Assembly (NCBI RefSeq): GCF_021531915.1
Contig: NZ_JAFBIV010000007.1
Coordinates: 1-64,000, forward strand
DNA: 64,000 nt
DNA from: Oscillibacter valericigenes
GTDB taxonomy: Bacteria; Bacillota; Clostridia; Oscillospirales; Oscillospiraceae
Direction: 5' to 3'
Shown here: positions 17,226 through 25,137 of the stretch, in pieces
Numbering within the stretch: the stretch's first letter is position 1
How the letters are laid out: each line of letters begins with the position of its first letter
Notes under the pieces: model-generated
Seen by the model: the letters and a program-made list of their open reading frames with translations, nothing else
Database searches by the model: none
Told to the model about the DNA's origin: nothing
Made by a program: the position numbers and the translations under genes

Positions 17226-17723
17226 TTATTTGTTCTCCAAAAGCTTTGCCAGGGCTGCGAGCCGGGGGTCCACTTCCTTCTTGCAGGAGCATGGCCCCAG
17301 ATTCAGGTCGGCACCGCACCGGGGACACAGTCCCTTGCAATCTTCCGAACACAGTGTTTTTGTGTCCATCTCCAGGATGAACGCCGTGCGGGCCAGGTCG
17401 CCCGCATCCACTTTCCCTTCCTCCAGCAGGACGATCTCGTCGTTGTCCTCGTTCTGGAGCTCCTCCGCCAGCATGCAGCGGAAGGGGACTTCCTTTTCCT
17501 GCGAAAACTCTTTTCCACAGCGGTCACAGACCGCGTCCAGCACAGAACTGGCGGTCAGCTCCAGCCACAGAACGTCCGCGGTGTTCCGGATCTCTCCCCT
17601 CACCGCCACAGGGCGGCTGATAGGATACCGGCCAGCAAACTCCACGTCGGACAGGTCCAGTTCAAAGTGAAAATTCAGGGCCTTGCCCGGGGTCCGCAGG
17701 ATGGGTCTTACGTCGATCAGCAT
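17226..17723 (-). CDS. DUF177 (YceD-like) protein
   Basis: A 165-residue protein of the YceD/DUF177 family, found upstream of rpmF in most bacteria and linked in plants and bacteria to 23S rRNA or ribosome biogenesis. The N-terminal half is beta-rich, with a CDRCGKEF motif at mid-protein, and the C-terminus carries a cysteine cluster (CSEDCKGLCPRCGADLN) typical of the family and probably metal-binding. The start at 17723 follows GCGAGGT; a longer frame exists but would cross the consensus promoter at 17751-17779. Confidence 0.92.
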   Translation of the reverse strand: MLIDVRPILRTPGKALNFHFELDLSDVEFAGRYPISRPVAVRGEIRNTADVLWLELTASSVLDAVCDRCGKEFSQEKEVPFRCMLAEELQNEDNDEIVLLEEGKVDAGDLARTAFILEMDTKTLCSEDCKGLCPRCGADLNLGPCSCKKEVDPRLAALAKLLENK

Positions 17724-17750
17724 AACATACCTCGCAATGACACGGTTAGT

Positions 17751-17779
17751 ATTATAAAGGCTGGCGGCCCCGTTGTCAA
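17751..17779 (-). promoter_or_regulatory. Consensus promoter of DUF177-rpmF
   Basis: On the minus strand a perfect TTGACA and a perfect TATAAT are separated by 17 bp. This is the best match to a housekeeping promoter in the window, as expected for a ribosomal-protein operon. Confidence 0.9.
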
Positions 17780-17808
17780 ACATTTTTTTCAAATTTCCGC
17801 CAGTTTTT

Positions 17809-18279
17809 TCACCGGTCCCTCTCCCGGTCCAAATGCTTCCCCTCCAGGTCGATGCCCAGGATGGTGTTTCGGAAGCCCTTCTGCAGAACTTCGGCCGTGG
17901 TGATCTGATAGCTGTCCTTGGGCCAGCGCTCCGCCCAGCCCTGGCGGAGCATCCCCGCCAGCCGCCCGCACAGAGGGTCCGGCTGGTCCAGCAGCATGGG
18001 AGAAAGGAAGCTGACAATGACCTGCTTCTCCTCCACCCGGACGGCGCCGCGGTTCCAGAAAGCCCGGCGCTTCCAGGCCGCCTCCAGGGCGTCCAGAATG
18101 TCATTCGCCAGCGCCTCCAGAGCCGTCAGGTCTCCCTCCGTCTCTGCCACCGCACGGACATACAGCGGGCCGAAGCGCTCCTGATACTCCCGGAGAGCCT
18201 TGGCGTATTCGTTCCGCCGGAACCTGGGCAGCCAATCCCTGGCCTCCCAGACGGCGGCGCACAGGTCATTGACCTTCAT
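17809..18279 (-). CDS. Hypothetical protein
   Basis: A 156-residue soluble, mainly alpha-helical protein that I do not recognise. It starts MKVNDLCAAVWEARDWLPRF and ends in charged residues. The start at 18279 has GGAGGAGC upstream, and its first 14 bp overlap the end of the preceding small membrane-protein gene, so the two are likely made together. Length, codon use and the ribosome-binding site support a real gene. Confidence 0.7.
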   Translation of the reverse strand: MKVNDLCAAVWEARDWLPRFRRNEYAKALREYQERFGPLYVRAVAETEGDLTALEALANDILDALEAAWKRRAFWNRGAVRVEEKQVIVSFLSPMLLDQPDPLCGRLAGMLRQGWAERWPKDSYQITTAEVLQKGFRNTILGIDLEGKHLDRERDR

Positions 18280-18553
18280 GACGCTCCTCCCCGCTGTCCT
18301 CCTCCGGCTCCTCGTCGGACCAGGTGCTGGGATCGTCCTTGTGCTTGGCGCCGTACTGATAGGCACTCCACTCCCGCCACAGCAGCCAGCCGCCGATGGC
18401 GGCAAAGGCCACGCCGCCGCCGATGCCGACGGCCGGAGAGTCGGAGGTTCCCCGGATCACATTGAACAACAGCTGGGCCGCCAGATACAGCAGGTAGCCG
18501 CCCGCCAGTACCCAGACGTAATTGACCTTGCCGGTCTTCTTATTGCTGCTCAT
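18266..18553 (-). CDS. Small membrane protein, unknown function
   Basis: A 95-residue protein with two predicted membrane segments (VWVLAGGYLLYLAAQLLFNV and a glycine-rich VGIGGGVAFAAIGGWLL) and an acidic cytoplasmic-type tail (DEEPEEDSGEE). AAGGAG precedes the start at 18553. It overlaps the next gene by 14 bp. I know no family for it; a partner role with the downstream protein is inference from the overlap. Confidence 0.72.
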   Translation of the reverse strand: MSSNKKTGKVNYVWVLAGGYLLYLAAQLLFNVIRGTSDSPAVGIGGGVAFAAIGGWLLWREWSAYQYGAKHKDDPSTWSDEEPEEDSGEERHEGQ

Positions 18554-18594
18554 AAAAAGCGTCTCCTTACCAACTCAAAATATTCCCGCCGCCC

Positions 18595-18623
18595 TTTACA
18601 AAAAGGTGCCAAACGGGTATGAT
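18595..18623 (+). promoter_or_regulatory. Promoter of the pseudouridine synthase gene
   Basis: TTTACA and TATGAT are separated by 17 bp, about 35 bp before the start codon. Confidence 0.75.
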
Positions 18624-18658
18624 AATGCCAAATCGGAACTTACCGCAGGAGGGTCATC

Positions 18659-19630
18659 ATGCGAGAATTCACCATTGGGAAAAACGACGCCGGGCAGCGG
18701 CTGGACCGCTTCGTGTCCAAGAATCTGCCCCTGCTGCCCCCTGCCCTGCTGCAGAAATACATCCGCCTCAAGCGCATCAAGGTCAACGGCAAGGGCTCCA
18801 AGCGGGACGCACGCCTCAATACCGGCGATATTTTACAATTATATATCAACGACGAGTTCTTTGACAAGCCCAATGAGGAAAATCTCTTCCTCACCGTGTT
18901 CAAACCCCAGCTGACCATCGTCTATGAGGACGAGAACCTGCTGCTGGTGGACAAGCGCCCCGGTCTGGTGGTCCACGCCGACGAGACGGAGAAGGTCAAC
19001 ACCCTCATCAACCACATCCAGGCCTATCTGTACCAGAAGAAGGAGTGGAACCCCAAGTGGGAGAACGCCTTCGCCCCCGCCCTGTGCAACCGCATTGACC
19101 GGAACACCGGCGGCATCGTCATCGCCGCCAAAAACGCCGAGACCCTGCGCATCATCAATGAGAAGATCAAGGCGCATGAACTGGAAAAGTCCTATCTCTG
19201 CGTCACCGTGGGCCATCCCCGGCCCGCGGAGGGAAAAATCGAGGGTTTTTTGTTGAAGGACGAGGCCAAAAAGCTGGTATCCTTCTACCACAAGCCTATC
19301 CCCGGCGGCAAGACCGCTGTCACCCTCTATAAAACTCTGGAAAACCGGGGAGAATTATCTCTGGTGGAGTGCCGTTTGCTCACCGGCCGGACCCACCAGA
19401 TCCGCGTCTCCATGGCGGAGATCGGCTGTCCCCTGCTGGGGGACGGCAAGTATGGCCGGGGCGATGTGAACAAGCGGTATCACGAGACCCGCCAGGCCCT
19501 CTATTCCTACAAGCTGCACTTCGATTTTCCCACGGACGCAGGGATGCTGAACTACCTGCGGGGCAAGACTTTCACCGTGGAGGATGTCCCCTTCCAGGAG
19601 AAATATTTTTCCCATGAGAAAAAAGGGTAA
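18659..19630 (+). CDS. RluA-family pseudouridine synthase with S4 domain
   Basis: A 323-residue enzyme that isomerises uridine in RNA. An N-terminal S4 RNA-binding segment (residues 1-60, AGQRLDRFVSKN, IRLKRIKVNG) precedes the catalytic RluA domain, where NRIDRNTGG carries the catalytic Asp in place of the common HRLDxxTSG, followed by LLTGRTHQIRV. The substrate site cannot be assigned; RluC/RluD-type 23S rRNA positions are the usual targets. GGAGG precedes the start. It is monocistronic, diverging from the 18553 gene. Confidence 0.93.
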   Translation: MREFTIGKNDAGQRLDRFVSKNLPLLPPALLQKYIRLKRIKVNGKGSKRDARLNTGDILQLYINDEFFDKPNEENLFLTVFKPQLTIVYEDENLLLVDKRPGLVVHADETEKVNTLINHIQAYLYQKKEWNPKWENAFAPALCNRIDRNTGGIVIAAKNAETLRIINEKIKAHELEKSYLCVTVGHPRPAEGKIEGFLLKDEAKKLVSFYHKPIPGGKTAVTLYKTLENRGELSLVECRLLTGRTHQIRVSMAEIGCPLLGDGKYGRGDVNKRYHETRQALYSYKLHFDFPTDAGMLNYLRGKTFTVEDVPFQEKYFSHEKKG

Positions 19631-19635
19631 TTCCC

Positions 19636-19664
19636 TTGACATTTGGGGGTACTTCCTATATAGT
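19636..19664 (+). promoter_or_regulatory. Promoter of potABCD
   Basis: TTGACA and TATAGT separated by 17 bp, leaving a leader of about 85 nt. A second TTGACA at 19700-19705 with TTTTAT 18 bp on could be a weaker internal promoter. Confidence 0.8.
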
Positions 19665-19692
19665 CAAAATTGCTGAATTTCGACGAGAAAGG

Positions 19693-19752
19693 TCCCCCCT
19701 TGACAGAGAAAAGAGGCGCATCATTTTATAGAAATATACATGAAATGGGGGA
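19693..19752 (+). promoter_or_regulatory. Possible ribosome-site-masking leader of potA
   Basis: The leader segment TCCCCC at 19693-19698 is the exact complement of GGGGGA at 19747-19752, which forms the start of the potA ribosome-binding site (GGGGGAGG). Pairing would hide the site. This is a sequence observation; regulation is inferred. Confidence 0.35.
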
Positions 19753-19758
19753 GGATAC

Positions 19759-20943
19759 ATGTCCAAAGAGTTGATTCGCCTGCGGGATGTCTGCATGGCC
19801 TTCGACGACGAGCTGGTTCTCGATCACTTAAATCTGTATTTTAATGACAAAGAATTCCTCACACTGCTAGGGCCCAGCGGGTGCGGCAAAACCACCACGC
19901 TGCGGATTATTGGCGGCTTCGTGACACCTACGTCCGGAGACGTCCTCTTTGACGGTGTGAGGATTAATGACGTTCCGCCCTATCAGCGGCAGATCAATAC
20001 GGTTTTTCAGAAGTACGCGCTCTTCCCGCATCTGAACGTGTTTGAAAACATCGCCTTCGGCCTGCGGATGCAGAAGCGCCCCGACCCCAAGGACCCCTCC
20101 GGGAAAAAAATGGTGAAGATCCCCGAAGCGGAGATCCGTGAGCGGGTCATGGAGATGCTGGAGGTTGTCAGCCTCAAGGGCTTCGAGCACCGCAAGCCCG
20201 ACGCCCTCTCCGGCGGCCAGCAGCAGCGTGTGGCCATCGCCCGGGCTCTGGTGAACAAGCCCAAGGTCCTGCTGCTGGACGAACCTCTGGCGGCCCTGGA
20301 CCTGAAGCTGCGCAAGGATATGCAGATTGAGCTGAAGCGTATCCAGCAGCAGGTGGGCATCACCTTCATCTACGTCACCCACGACCAGGAGGAGGCCCTC
20401 ACCATGTCCGATACCATCGTGGTCATGGACAAGGGCACCATCCAGCAGATCGGCACTCCCGAGGACATCTATAACGAGCCGAAAAACGCCTTCGTGGCGG
20501 ACTTTATCGGCGAGTCCAACATCATCGACGGCGTCATGCTCCAGGACAACCTGGTGCAGATGTACGGCAAGCAGTTCCCCTGCCTGGACGGCGGCTTTGC
20601 CGAGAACGAACCGGTAGACGTGGTCATCCGCCCCGAGGACATCGACATCGTCCCCGTGGAGCAGGGCCAGCTGACCGGCGTCGTCACCAGCGTGACCTTC
20701 AAGGGTATGCAGTACGACATCATCGTGGACTTCAAGGGCTTCAAATGGCTCATCCAGACCACGGACCACTGCCCCGAGGGTTCCCGCATCGGCATCAAGA
20801 TCGATCCCGACGGCATCCATGTCATGAAAAAGAGCAAGTACTCCGGTATGTTCGGCGACTACTCCTCCTTCTCCGAGGAGTATGACGAACTGGACGACGC
20901 CAGCCTGGCGCTGGACGAGGAGGAGAGCGGGGATGAGGAATAA
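19759..20943 (+). CDS. potA: Spermidine/putrescine ABC transporter ATP-binding protein PotA
   Basis: The cytoplasmic ATPase of the polyamine importer, 394 residues. Walker A is GPSGCGKTT (near residue 38), the ABC signature [15 protein letters not shown], Walker [13 protein letters not shown], then an H-loop [15 protein letters not shown] segment and a C-terminal TOBE domain ([15 protein letters not shown]). An unusual acidic tail ([19 protein letters not shown]) ends the protein. Its stop overlaps potB by 11 bp, so the two are translationally coupled. Confidence 0.96.
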   Translation: MSKELIRLRDVCMAFDDELVLDHLNLYFNDKEFLTLLGPSGCGKTTTLRIIGGFVTPTSGDVLFDGVRINDVPPYQRQINTVFQKYALFPHLNVFENIAFGLRMQKRPDPKDPSGKKMVKIPEAEIRERVMEMLEVVSLKGFEHRKPDALSGGQQQRVAIARALVNKPKVLLLDEPLAALDLKLRKDMQIELKRIQQQVGITFIYVTHDQEEALTMSDTIVVMDKGTIQQIGTPEDIYNEPKNAFVADFIGESNIIDGVMLQDNLVQMYGKQFPCLDGGFAENEPVDVVIRPEDIDIVPVEQGQLTGVVTSVTFKGMQYDIIVDFKGFKWLIQTTDHCPEGSRIGIKIDPDGIHVMKKSKYSGMFGDYSSFSEEYDELDDASLALDEEESGDEE

Positions 20944-21787
20944 GCTGCCCTTGCTGTCCGTCCCCTATGTGGTCTGGATGGCGCTGTTCGTGGTGGCCCC
21001 CATCATCATGGTGGTCATTTACGCCTTCTCCTCCGCCGCAGGCGGCTTTACCCTGGCAAACTTTGCCCGCATGGGCACCTATACCGTGGTGTTCACCCGG
21101 TCCTTCAAGCTGGCCCTCATCGCCACCGTCATCTGTCTTCTGATCGGCTATCCCGTGTCCTATATGATGAGCAAGGAGGGCCCCCGGTTCCAGCGCATCG
21201 CCATGGTGCTCATCATGCTGCCCATGTGGATGAACTTCCTGCTGCGGACCTACTCCTGGATGTCCATTCTGGAGAACAACGGCCTGCTGAACCAACTGTT
21301 CCAGAAAATCGGACTGATCACTCTGTACAACAACGTCTTCGGCACGGACCTCGCCTTTTTCCGCATGATCAACACCCAGGGGGCCGTGGTGCTGGGCATG
21401 GTGTACAACTACCTGCCCTTTATGATCCTGCCCATCTACTCCGTCATCGTGAAGCTGGACGACAGCCTGATCGAGGCGGCCCGGGACCTGGGCGCCAGCA
21501 CGTTCAACGTGTTCCGCCGGGTGATCCTGCCCCTGTCCCTGCCCGGTGTGCTGTCCGGCATCACCATGGTGTTCGTCCCCTCCGTCTCCACCTTTGCCAT
21601 CAGCAAGATGCTGGGCGGCGGCACGGAGATGCTGCTGGGCGACCTGATCGAGCAGCAGTTCCTGGGCGGCGCCTACAATCCCCAGCTGGGCGCGGCCATC
21701 TCCCTGGTGATGATGGTCATTGTGGTGGTCTGCATGTGGATCATGAACCGCTTCGGCGAGGGCGAAGAACAGGCGGTGATGATGTGA
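20933..21787 (+). CDS. potB: Polyamine ABC transporter permease PotB
   Basis: Membrane permease of 284 residues with about six membrane segments, beginning [20 protein letters not shown]. The permease EAA loop is visible in [26 protein letters not shown] residues, the contact site for PotA. The start at 20933 lies inside the end of potA and has GAGGAGG upstream. Confidence 0.95.
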   Translation: MRNKLPLLSVPYVVWMALFVVAPIIMVVIYAFSSAAGGFTLANFARMGTYTVVFTRSFKLALIATVICLLIGYPVSYMMSKEGPRFQRIAMVLIMLPMWMNFLLRTYSWMSILENNGLLNQLFQKIGLITLYNNVFGTDLAFFRMINTQGAVVLGMVYNYLPFMILPIYSVIVKLDDSLIEAARDLGASTFNVFRRVILPLSLPGVLSGITMVFVPSVSTFAISKMLGGGTEMLLGDLIEQQFLGGAYNPQLGAAISLVMMVIVVVCMWIMNRFGEGEEQAVMM

Positions 21788-22653
21788 AGAAGAACAATTC
21801 CCCGCTGAACCGCCTGTTTATGGTTCTGGTGTTTGTATTCCTGTACGCGCCTATTTTCCTGCTGATCATCTTCTCCTTCAACGCCGGTAACAGCAATACC
21901 GTCTGGAAGGGCTTCTCCCTGGACTGGTACGCCAAGCTGTTCCACAACCGACTCATCATGCAGAGCGTGTACACCACCCTGCTGGTTTCCCTGCTGGCCA
22001 CCGTGATCGCCACCTTCGCCGGTACCTTCGCCGCCATTGGCTTCTACGCCATGCGCCGCAAGGCCCGGGAACCCCTGATGACTGTTAACAGCATCCCCAT
22101 GATGAATGCCGATATCGTCACCGGCGTTTCTCTGTGCCTGCTGTTCGTGGCCTTCTTCAACGGCTGGGGCAGTTTTGCCACCTGGTTCAACTCCCTGGGA
22201 CTGTTCCGTCTTCCTACCCGTCTGACCATGGGCTTCGGCACCCTGCTGATCGCCCACATCACCTTCAACATTCCCTATGTGATCCTGTCCGTGGGCCCCA
22301 AGCTGCGGCAGATGGACAAGAACCTGGTGGATGCCGCCATGGACCTGGGCTGCACCTGGATGCAGGCCTTCTGGAAGGTCATCCTGCCGGAGATCAAGCC
22401 CGGTATCATCTCCGGCGCCCTGACGGCCTTCACCATGAGTATTGACGACTTCGTCATCAGCTACTTCACCGCCGGCTCCTCCGCCTCCACTCTGGCCATG
22501 ACCATCTACGGCATGACCAAGAAGCGGGTCACGCCGGAGATCAACGCCGTCTCCACGCTGCTGTTTGTGACGGTGCTGGTACTGCTGGCTGTCATCAACA
22601 TCCGGGAGGCCCGGCAGGAGCGGAAGCGCGCCGCGGAGCTGCGCCGGCGCTGA
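21784..22653 (+). CDS. potC: Polyamine ABC transporter permease PotC
   Basis: Second permease, 289 residues, beginning (GTG)[20 protein letters not shown], with an EAA loop DKNLVDAAMDLGCTWMQAF. The GTG start at 21784 overlaps the potB stop codon by 4 bases (GTGA), so it is translated by coupling; no other start before the first membrane segment fits as well. It ends with a basic cytoplasmic tail. Confidence 0.94.
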   Translation: MKKNNSPLNRLFMVLVFVFLYAPIFLLIIFSFNAGNSNTVWKGFSLDWYAKLFHNRLIMQSVYTTLLVSLLATVIATFAGTFAAIGFYAMRRKAREPLMTVNSIPMMNADIVTGVSLCLLFVAFFNGWGSFATWFNSLGLFRLPTRLTMGFGTLLIAHITFNIPYVILSVGPKLRQMDKNLVDAAMDLGCTWMQAFWKVILPEIKPGIISGALTAFTMSIDDFVISYFTAGSSASTLAMTIYGMTKKRVTPEINAVSTLLFVTVLVLLAVINIREARQERKRAAELRRR

Positions 22654-22716
22654 ACCACGGTTTCACGGCCCTGTGCCTTGAAATAAAAATCACAGTAACA
22701 CTGGAGGAATGATCAA

Positions 22717-23805
22717 TTGAAAAAGATACTTGCCCTTGCCATGATGATGGTGACCATCCTGACCCTCACCGCCTGCGGCGGAAGCAGCAGCGGTAGCGAA
22801 AGCAAAGACCGGGTCGTCAACGTGTGCAGCTGGGGTGAATACATTGATGAAGATTTGATCTATCAATTCGAGGACGAAACCGGCATCAAGGTCAACTACC
22901 AGACCGCCGAAAGCAACGAAGCCCTCTACTCCCTGCTGAAAACCGGCGCTGGTGACTACGATGTCATCGTTCCCTCTGACTATATGATCGGCCGTCTGAT
23001 TGCCGAAGGCATGCTGGCGGAGCTGAACTACGACAACATCCCCAACTATGCTCTGATCGACGCCCGCTACAAGGGGCTCAGCTATGACCCCGACAACAAG
23101 TACACCGTCCCCTACACCTGGGGCACCCTGGGCATCATCTACAATACCACCATGGTGGACGAGGAGATCACCAGCTGGGATGCTATGTTCGACGAGAAGT
23201 ACGCTGGACAGGTCCTGATGATCCGCAATTCCCGGGACGCCCTGGCCGCCGCCCTGCTGGACCTGGGCTATGACATCAACACCACCGACGAGGCCCAGAT
23301 CCGCGAGGCCTATGAACTGCTGGCCGACGCCAAGAGCAAGGGCGTGTATCAGTCCTTCGTCATGGACGAGATCTTCGGCAAGATGGAGGGCGGCAATGCC
23401 GCTATCGCCATGTACTACGCCGGCGACTATCTGACCATGCTGGAGAACAACGAGGACCTGGCCTACGTGGTGCCCGAGGAGGGCTCCAACTGGTTCGTGG
23501 ACGCTATGTGTGTGCTGAAGAACGCCCAGCACAAGGAAGAGGCCGAGGCCTGGATCAACTTCATCGCAGGTACTGACGCCAACCTGGCCAACATGGACTA
23601 TATCTGGTACGCCTCCCCCAACGCCGAGGCTCTGGAGCAGTATCCCGCCTACTATGAGGAGACCTACGGCGAAGAACTGGACCAGGAGACCTTTGGGATC
23701 ATGGCCGCTCCCGCCGACGTGCTGGATCGCTGCACTCTGTATGAAAACCTGCCCGCCGAGACCCTGACACTGTACAACGACCTCTGGACGGAGCTGGGTA
23801 TCTGA
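22717..23805 (+). CDS. potD: Polyamine-binding lipoprotein PotD
   Basis: Extracellular substrate-binding lipoprotein of the importer, 362 residues. The signal MKKILALAMMMVTILTL ends in a TAC lipobox (Cys20), giving a membrane-anchored form as expected in a Gram-positive cell. The mature part has PotD features such as NVCSWGEYIDEDLI, DVIVPSDYMI and VPYTWGTLGI. The start is a TTG at 22717 with GGAGGA upstream. It closes the operon, followed by a strong terminator. Confidence 0.95.
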   Translation: MKKILALAMMMVTILTLTACGGSSSGSESKDRVVNVCSWGEYIDEDLIYQFEDETGIKVNYQTAESNEALYSLLKTGAGDYDVIVPSDYMIGRLIAEGMLAELNYDNIPNYALIDARYKGLSYDPDNKYTVPYTWGTLGIIYNTTMVDEEITSWDAMFDEKYAGQVLMIRNSRDALAAALLDLGYDINTTDEAQIREAYELLADAKSKGVYQSFVMDEIFGKMEGGNAAIAMYYAGDYLTMLENNEDLAYVVPEEGSNWFVDAMCVLKNAQHKEEAEAWINFIAGTDANLANMDYIWYASPNAEALEQYPAYYEETYGEELDQETFGIMAAPADVLDRCTLYENLPAETLTLYNDLWTELGI

Positions 23806-23814
23806 TGACCTGCC

Positions 23815-23848
23815 GAGAGCGGCACCGCAAGGTGCCGCTCTTCTTTAC
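23815..23848 (+). terminator. Terminator of potABCD
   Basis: A stem AGAGCGGCACC with loop GCAA, followed by TCTTT and a further T-run. Confidence 0.88.
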
Positions 23849-23946
23849 CCTTTTGGTCGGCAAGGAACGTCACTGATCAGATATGCTTTGCTGTACATCG
23901 GTATCGTATGATAAACTTCATAAATCGAAATCTGCGGAGGATTGTT

Positions 23947-24600
23947 TTGGAAAAGGATAAACTGATACATGGAATTTTATGGTCAGTCTTTTATTTGATT
24001 GTGTACGGCGTATTAAGCGTTGTTGGTAATTTTTTGTTTCCAGTGGAGTTCCTGATAGGATGTGGGCTGATAGGCGGAGTCTATATCCTAATCAATGCAT
24101 TTTTTATCAGATACAAAAGAGAACGACTGTTTGTAAATGGATTGCTCTCAGCGTTCGCTGTCTTATGCCTTGGCATTCTAATCGGGAAGCAGCTGAAATT
24201 TCAGGATGTTCTTGCGCTTGGTGCTGCAATTTCGATCATTGATATTCTTAGCTTTACAAAACATGGGAAACACACTACAAATGCAAAGGCTATGTCAAAC
24301 ATTCATTTCATGTCGAAATTGATTGTTTACGGAAAAGAGAAGAATGATGTCCTGGTGCCCACCTGTGGGATTGGAGATTACTTTTATTATTCGATGTGGA
24401 TATCGGGAATTCACACGATTTCAAATTCAATTTATGCGTACCTGTTGGCAGTGTGCACGATCCTTCTGGGGAGCTGTATCCATTATGCGATCATTATGAA
24501 GTTGTCCCGGCGGGAAAACTACAAAGGCTTTCCAGGGACTGTTTTTCCTTTTTTGTGTATTGCGGTACAATATACAATTCTGCATTTTCTGAGATGTTGA
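23947..24600 (+). CDS. Polytopic membrane protein, candidate GxGD (presenilin/SPP-like) intramembrane aspartyl protease
   Basis: A membrane protein of 217 residues with about seven hydrophobic segments. In order it shows a membrane Asp (Asp99) followed by SFTKHGKH, a polar loop, GIGD (141-144) at the head of the next membrane segment, one more segment, and a last segment led by KGFPGTVFPF (Pro196). Archaeal presenilin-type peptidases have YDAxSVxxTKHM, then GLGD, then a GLP/PAL motif in the same order, so I infer a GxGD intramembrane protease; the first motif lacks the usual Tyr and the last is degenerate. The start is a TTG at 23947 with GGAGG six bases upstream; an ATG at 23908 would add 13 residues but has no ribosome-binding site. 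The gene is visibly AT-richer than its neighbours, suggesting transfer. A non-enzymatic membrane protein is the alternative. Confidence 0.6.
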   Translation: MEKDKLIHGILWSVFYLIVYGVLSVVGNFLFPVEFLIGCGLIGGVYILINAFFIRYKRERLFVNGLLSAFAVLCLGILIGKQLKFQDVLALGAAISIIDILSFTKHGKHTTNAKAMSNIHFMSKLIVYGKEKNDVLVPTCGIGDYFYYSMWISGIHTISNSIYAYLLAVCTILLGSCIHYAIIMKLSRRENYKGFPGTVFPFLCIAVQYTILHFLRC

Positions 24601-24625
24601 CCATTGGTAGTTCGGTTTCCCGCTC

Positions 24626-24654
24626 TTGCCAAAGGTGAAAAAAACGAGTACACT
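24626..24654 (+). promoter_or_regulatory. Promoter of the thioesterase gene
   Basis: TTGCCA and TACACT are separated by 17 bp, about 40 bp before the start. Confidence 0.6.
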
Positions 24655-24692
24655 ATCTCCGATATCATTCAACACAAAAGGAGGACTTCCCT

Positions 24693-25088
24693 ATGATCCT
24701 GATCGGAACCAAATGCCAGCTGGAGCAGACCGTCACGGAAGACCTGACCGCCGCTGCCGTGGGCTCCGGCCTGCTGAACGTCTTCGGCACTCCCTACATG
24801 ATCGGCCTGATGGAAAACGCCGCCCAGACAGCCCTGCAGAACTTCCTGGAGGAGGGCCAGGGCAGCGTGGGCACCCACCTGGACATCCAGCACACCGCCC
24901 CCACCCCCGTGGGCATGAAGGTCTTTGTGGAGGCCGAGATCGTCTCCGTCTCCGAAAACGGCAAGATGGTGGACTTCCAAGTGAAGGCCTGGGACGAAAA
25001 GGGCCCCATCGGCCAGGGCACCCACACCCGCGCCATCATCAACAACGAGCGCTTCCTCAGCAAGTGCAACGCCAAGCTGGACAAGTAA
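24693..25088 (+). CDS. FlK-like hotdog thioesterase
   Basis: A 131-residue hotdog-fold protein of the fluoroacetyl-CoA-thioesterase-like family. Thr33, Glu41 and His67 (in FGTPYMIG, LMENAA and IQHTAP) have the same spacing as the FlK triad Thr42/Glu50/His76, which I recall from the characterised enzyme. The likely activity is acyl-CoA hydrolysis; fluoroacetate as substrate is not implied, since many gut Clostridia carry such proteins as general or unknown acyl-CoA thioesterases. AAAGGAGG precedes the start. It is monocistronic. Confidence 0.85.
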   Translation: MILIGTKCQLEQTVTEDLTAAAVGSGLLNVFGTPYMIGLMENAAQTALQNFLEEGQGSVGTHLDIQHTAPTPVGMKVFVEAEIVSVSENGKMVDFQVKAWDEKGPIGQGTHTRAIINNERFLSKCNAKLDK

Positions 25089-25093
25089 GACGC

Positions 25094-25129
25094 AAAAATC
25101 CCGGAGTTCCGAAGAACTCCGGGATTTTT
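25094..25129. terminator. Bidirectional terminator after the thioesterase and the ior operon
   Basis: A 15-bp stem AAAATCCCGGAGTTC with loop CGAA and A/T tails on both sides, between convergent genes. Confidence 0.92.
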
Positions 25130-25137
25130 ATGTACAT

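Noticed and set aside
23908-23946. Longer ATG start for the GxGD candidate
   Set aside because: The ATG at 23908 has no purine-rich site upstream, while TTG at 23947 has GGAGG at the right distance, so the shorter form was chosen.
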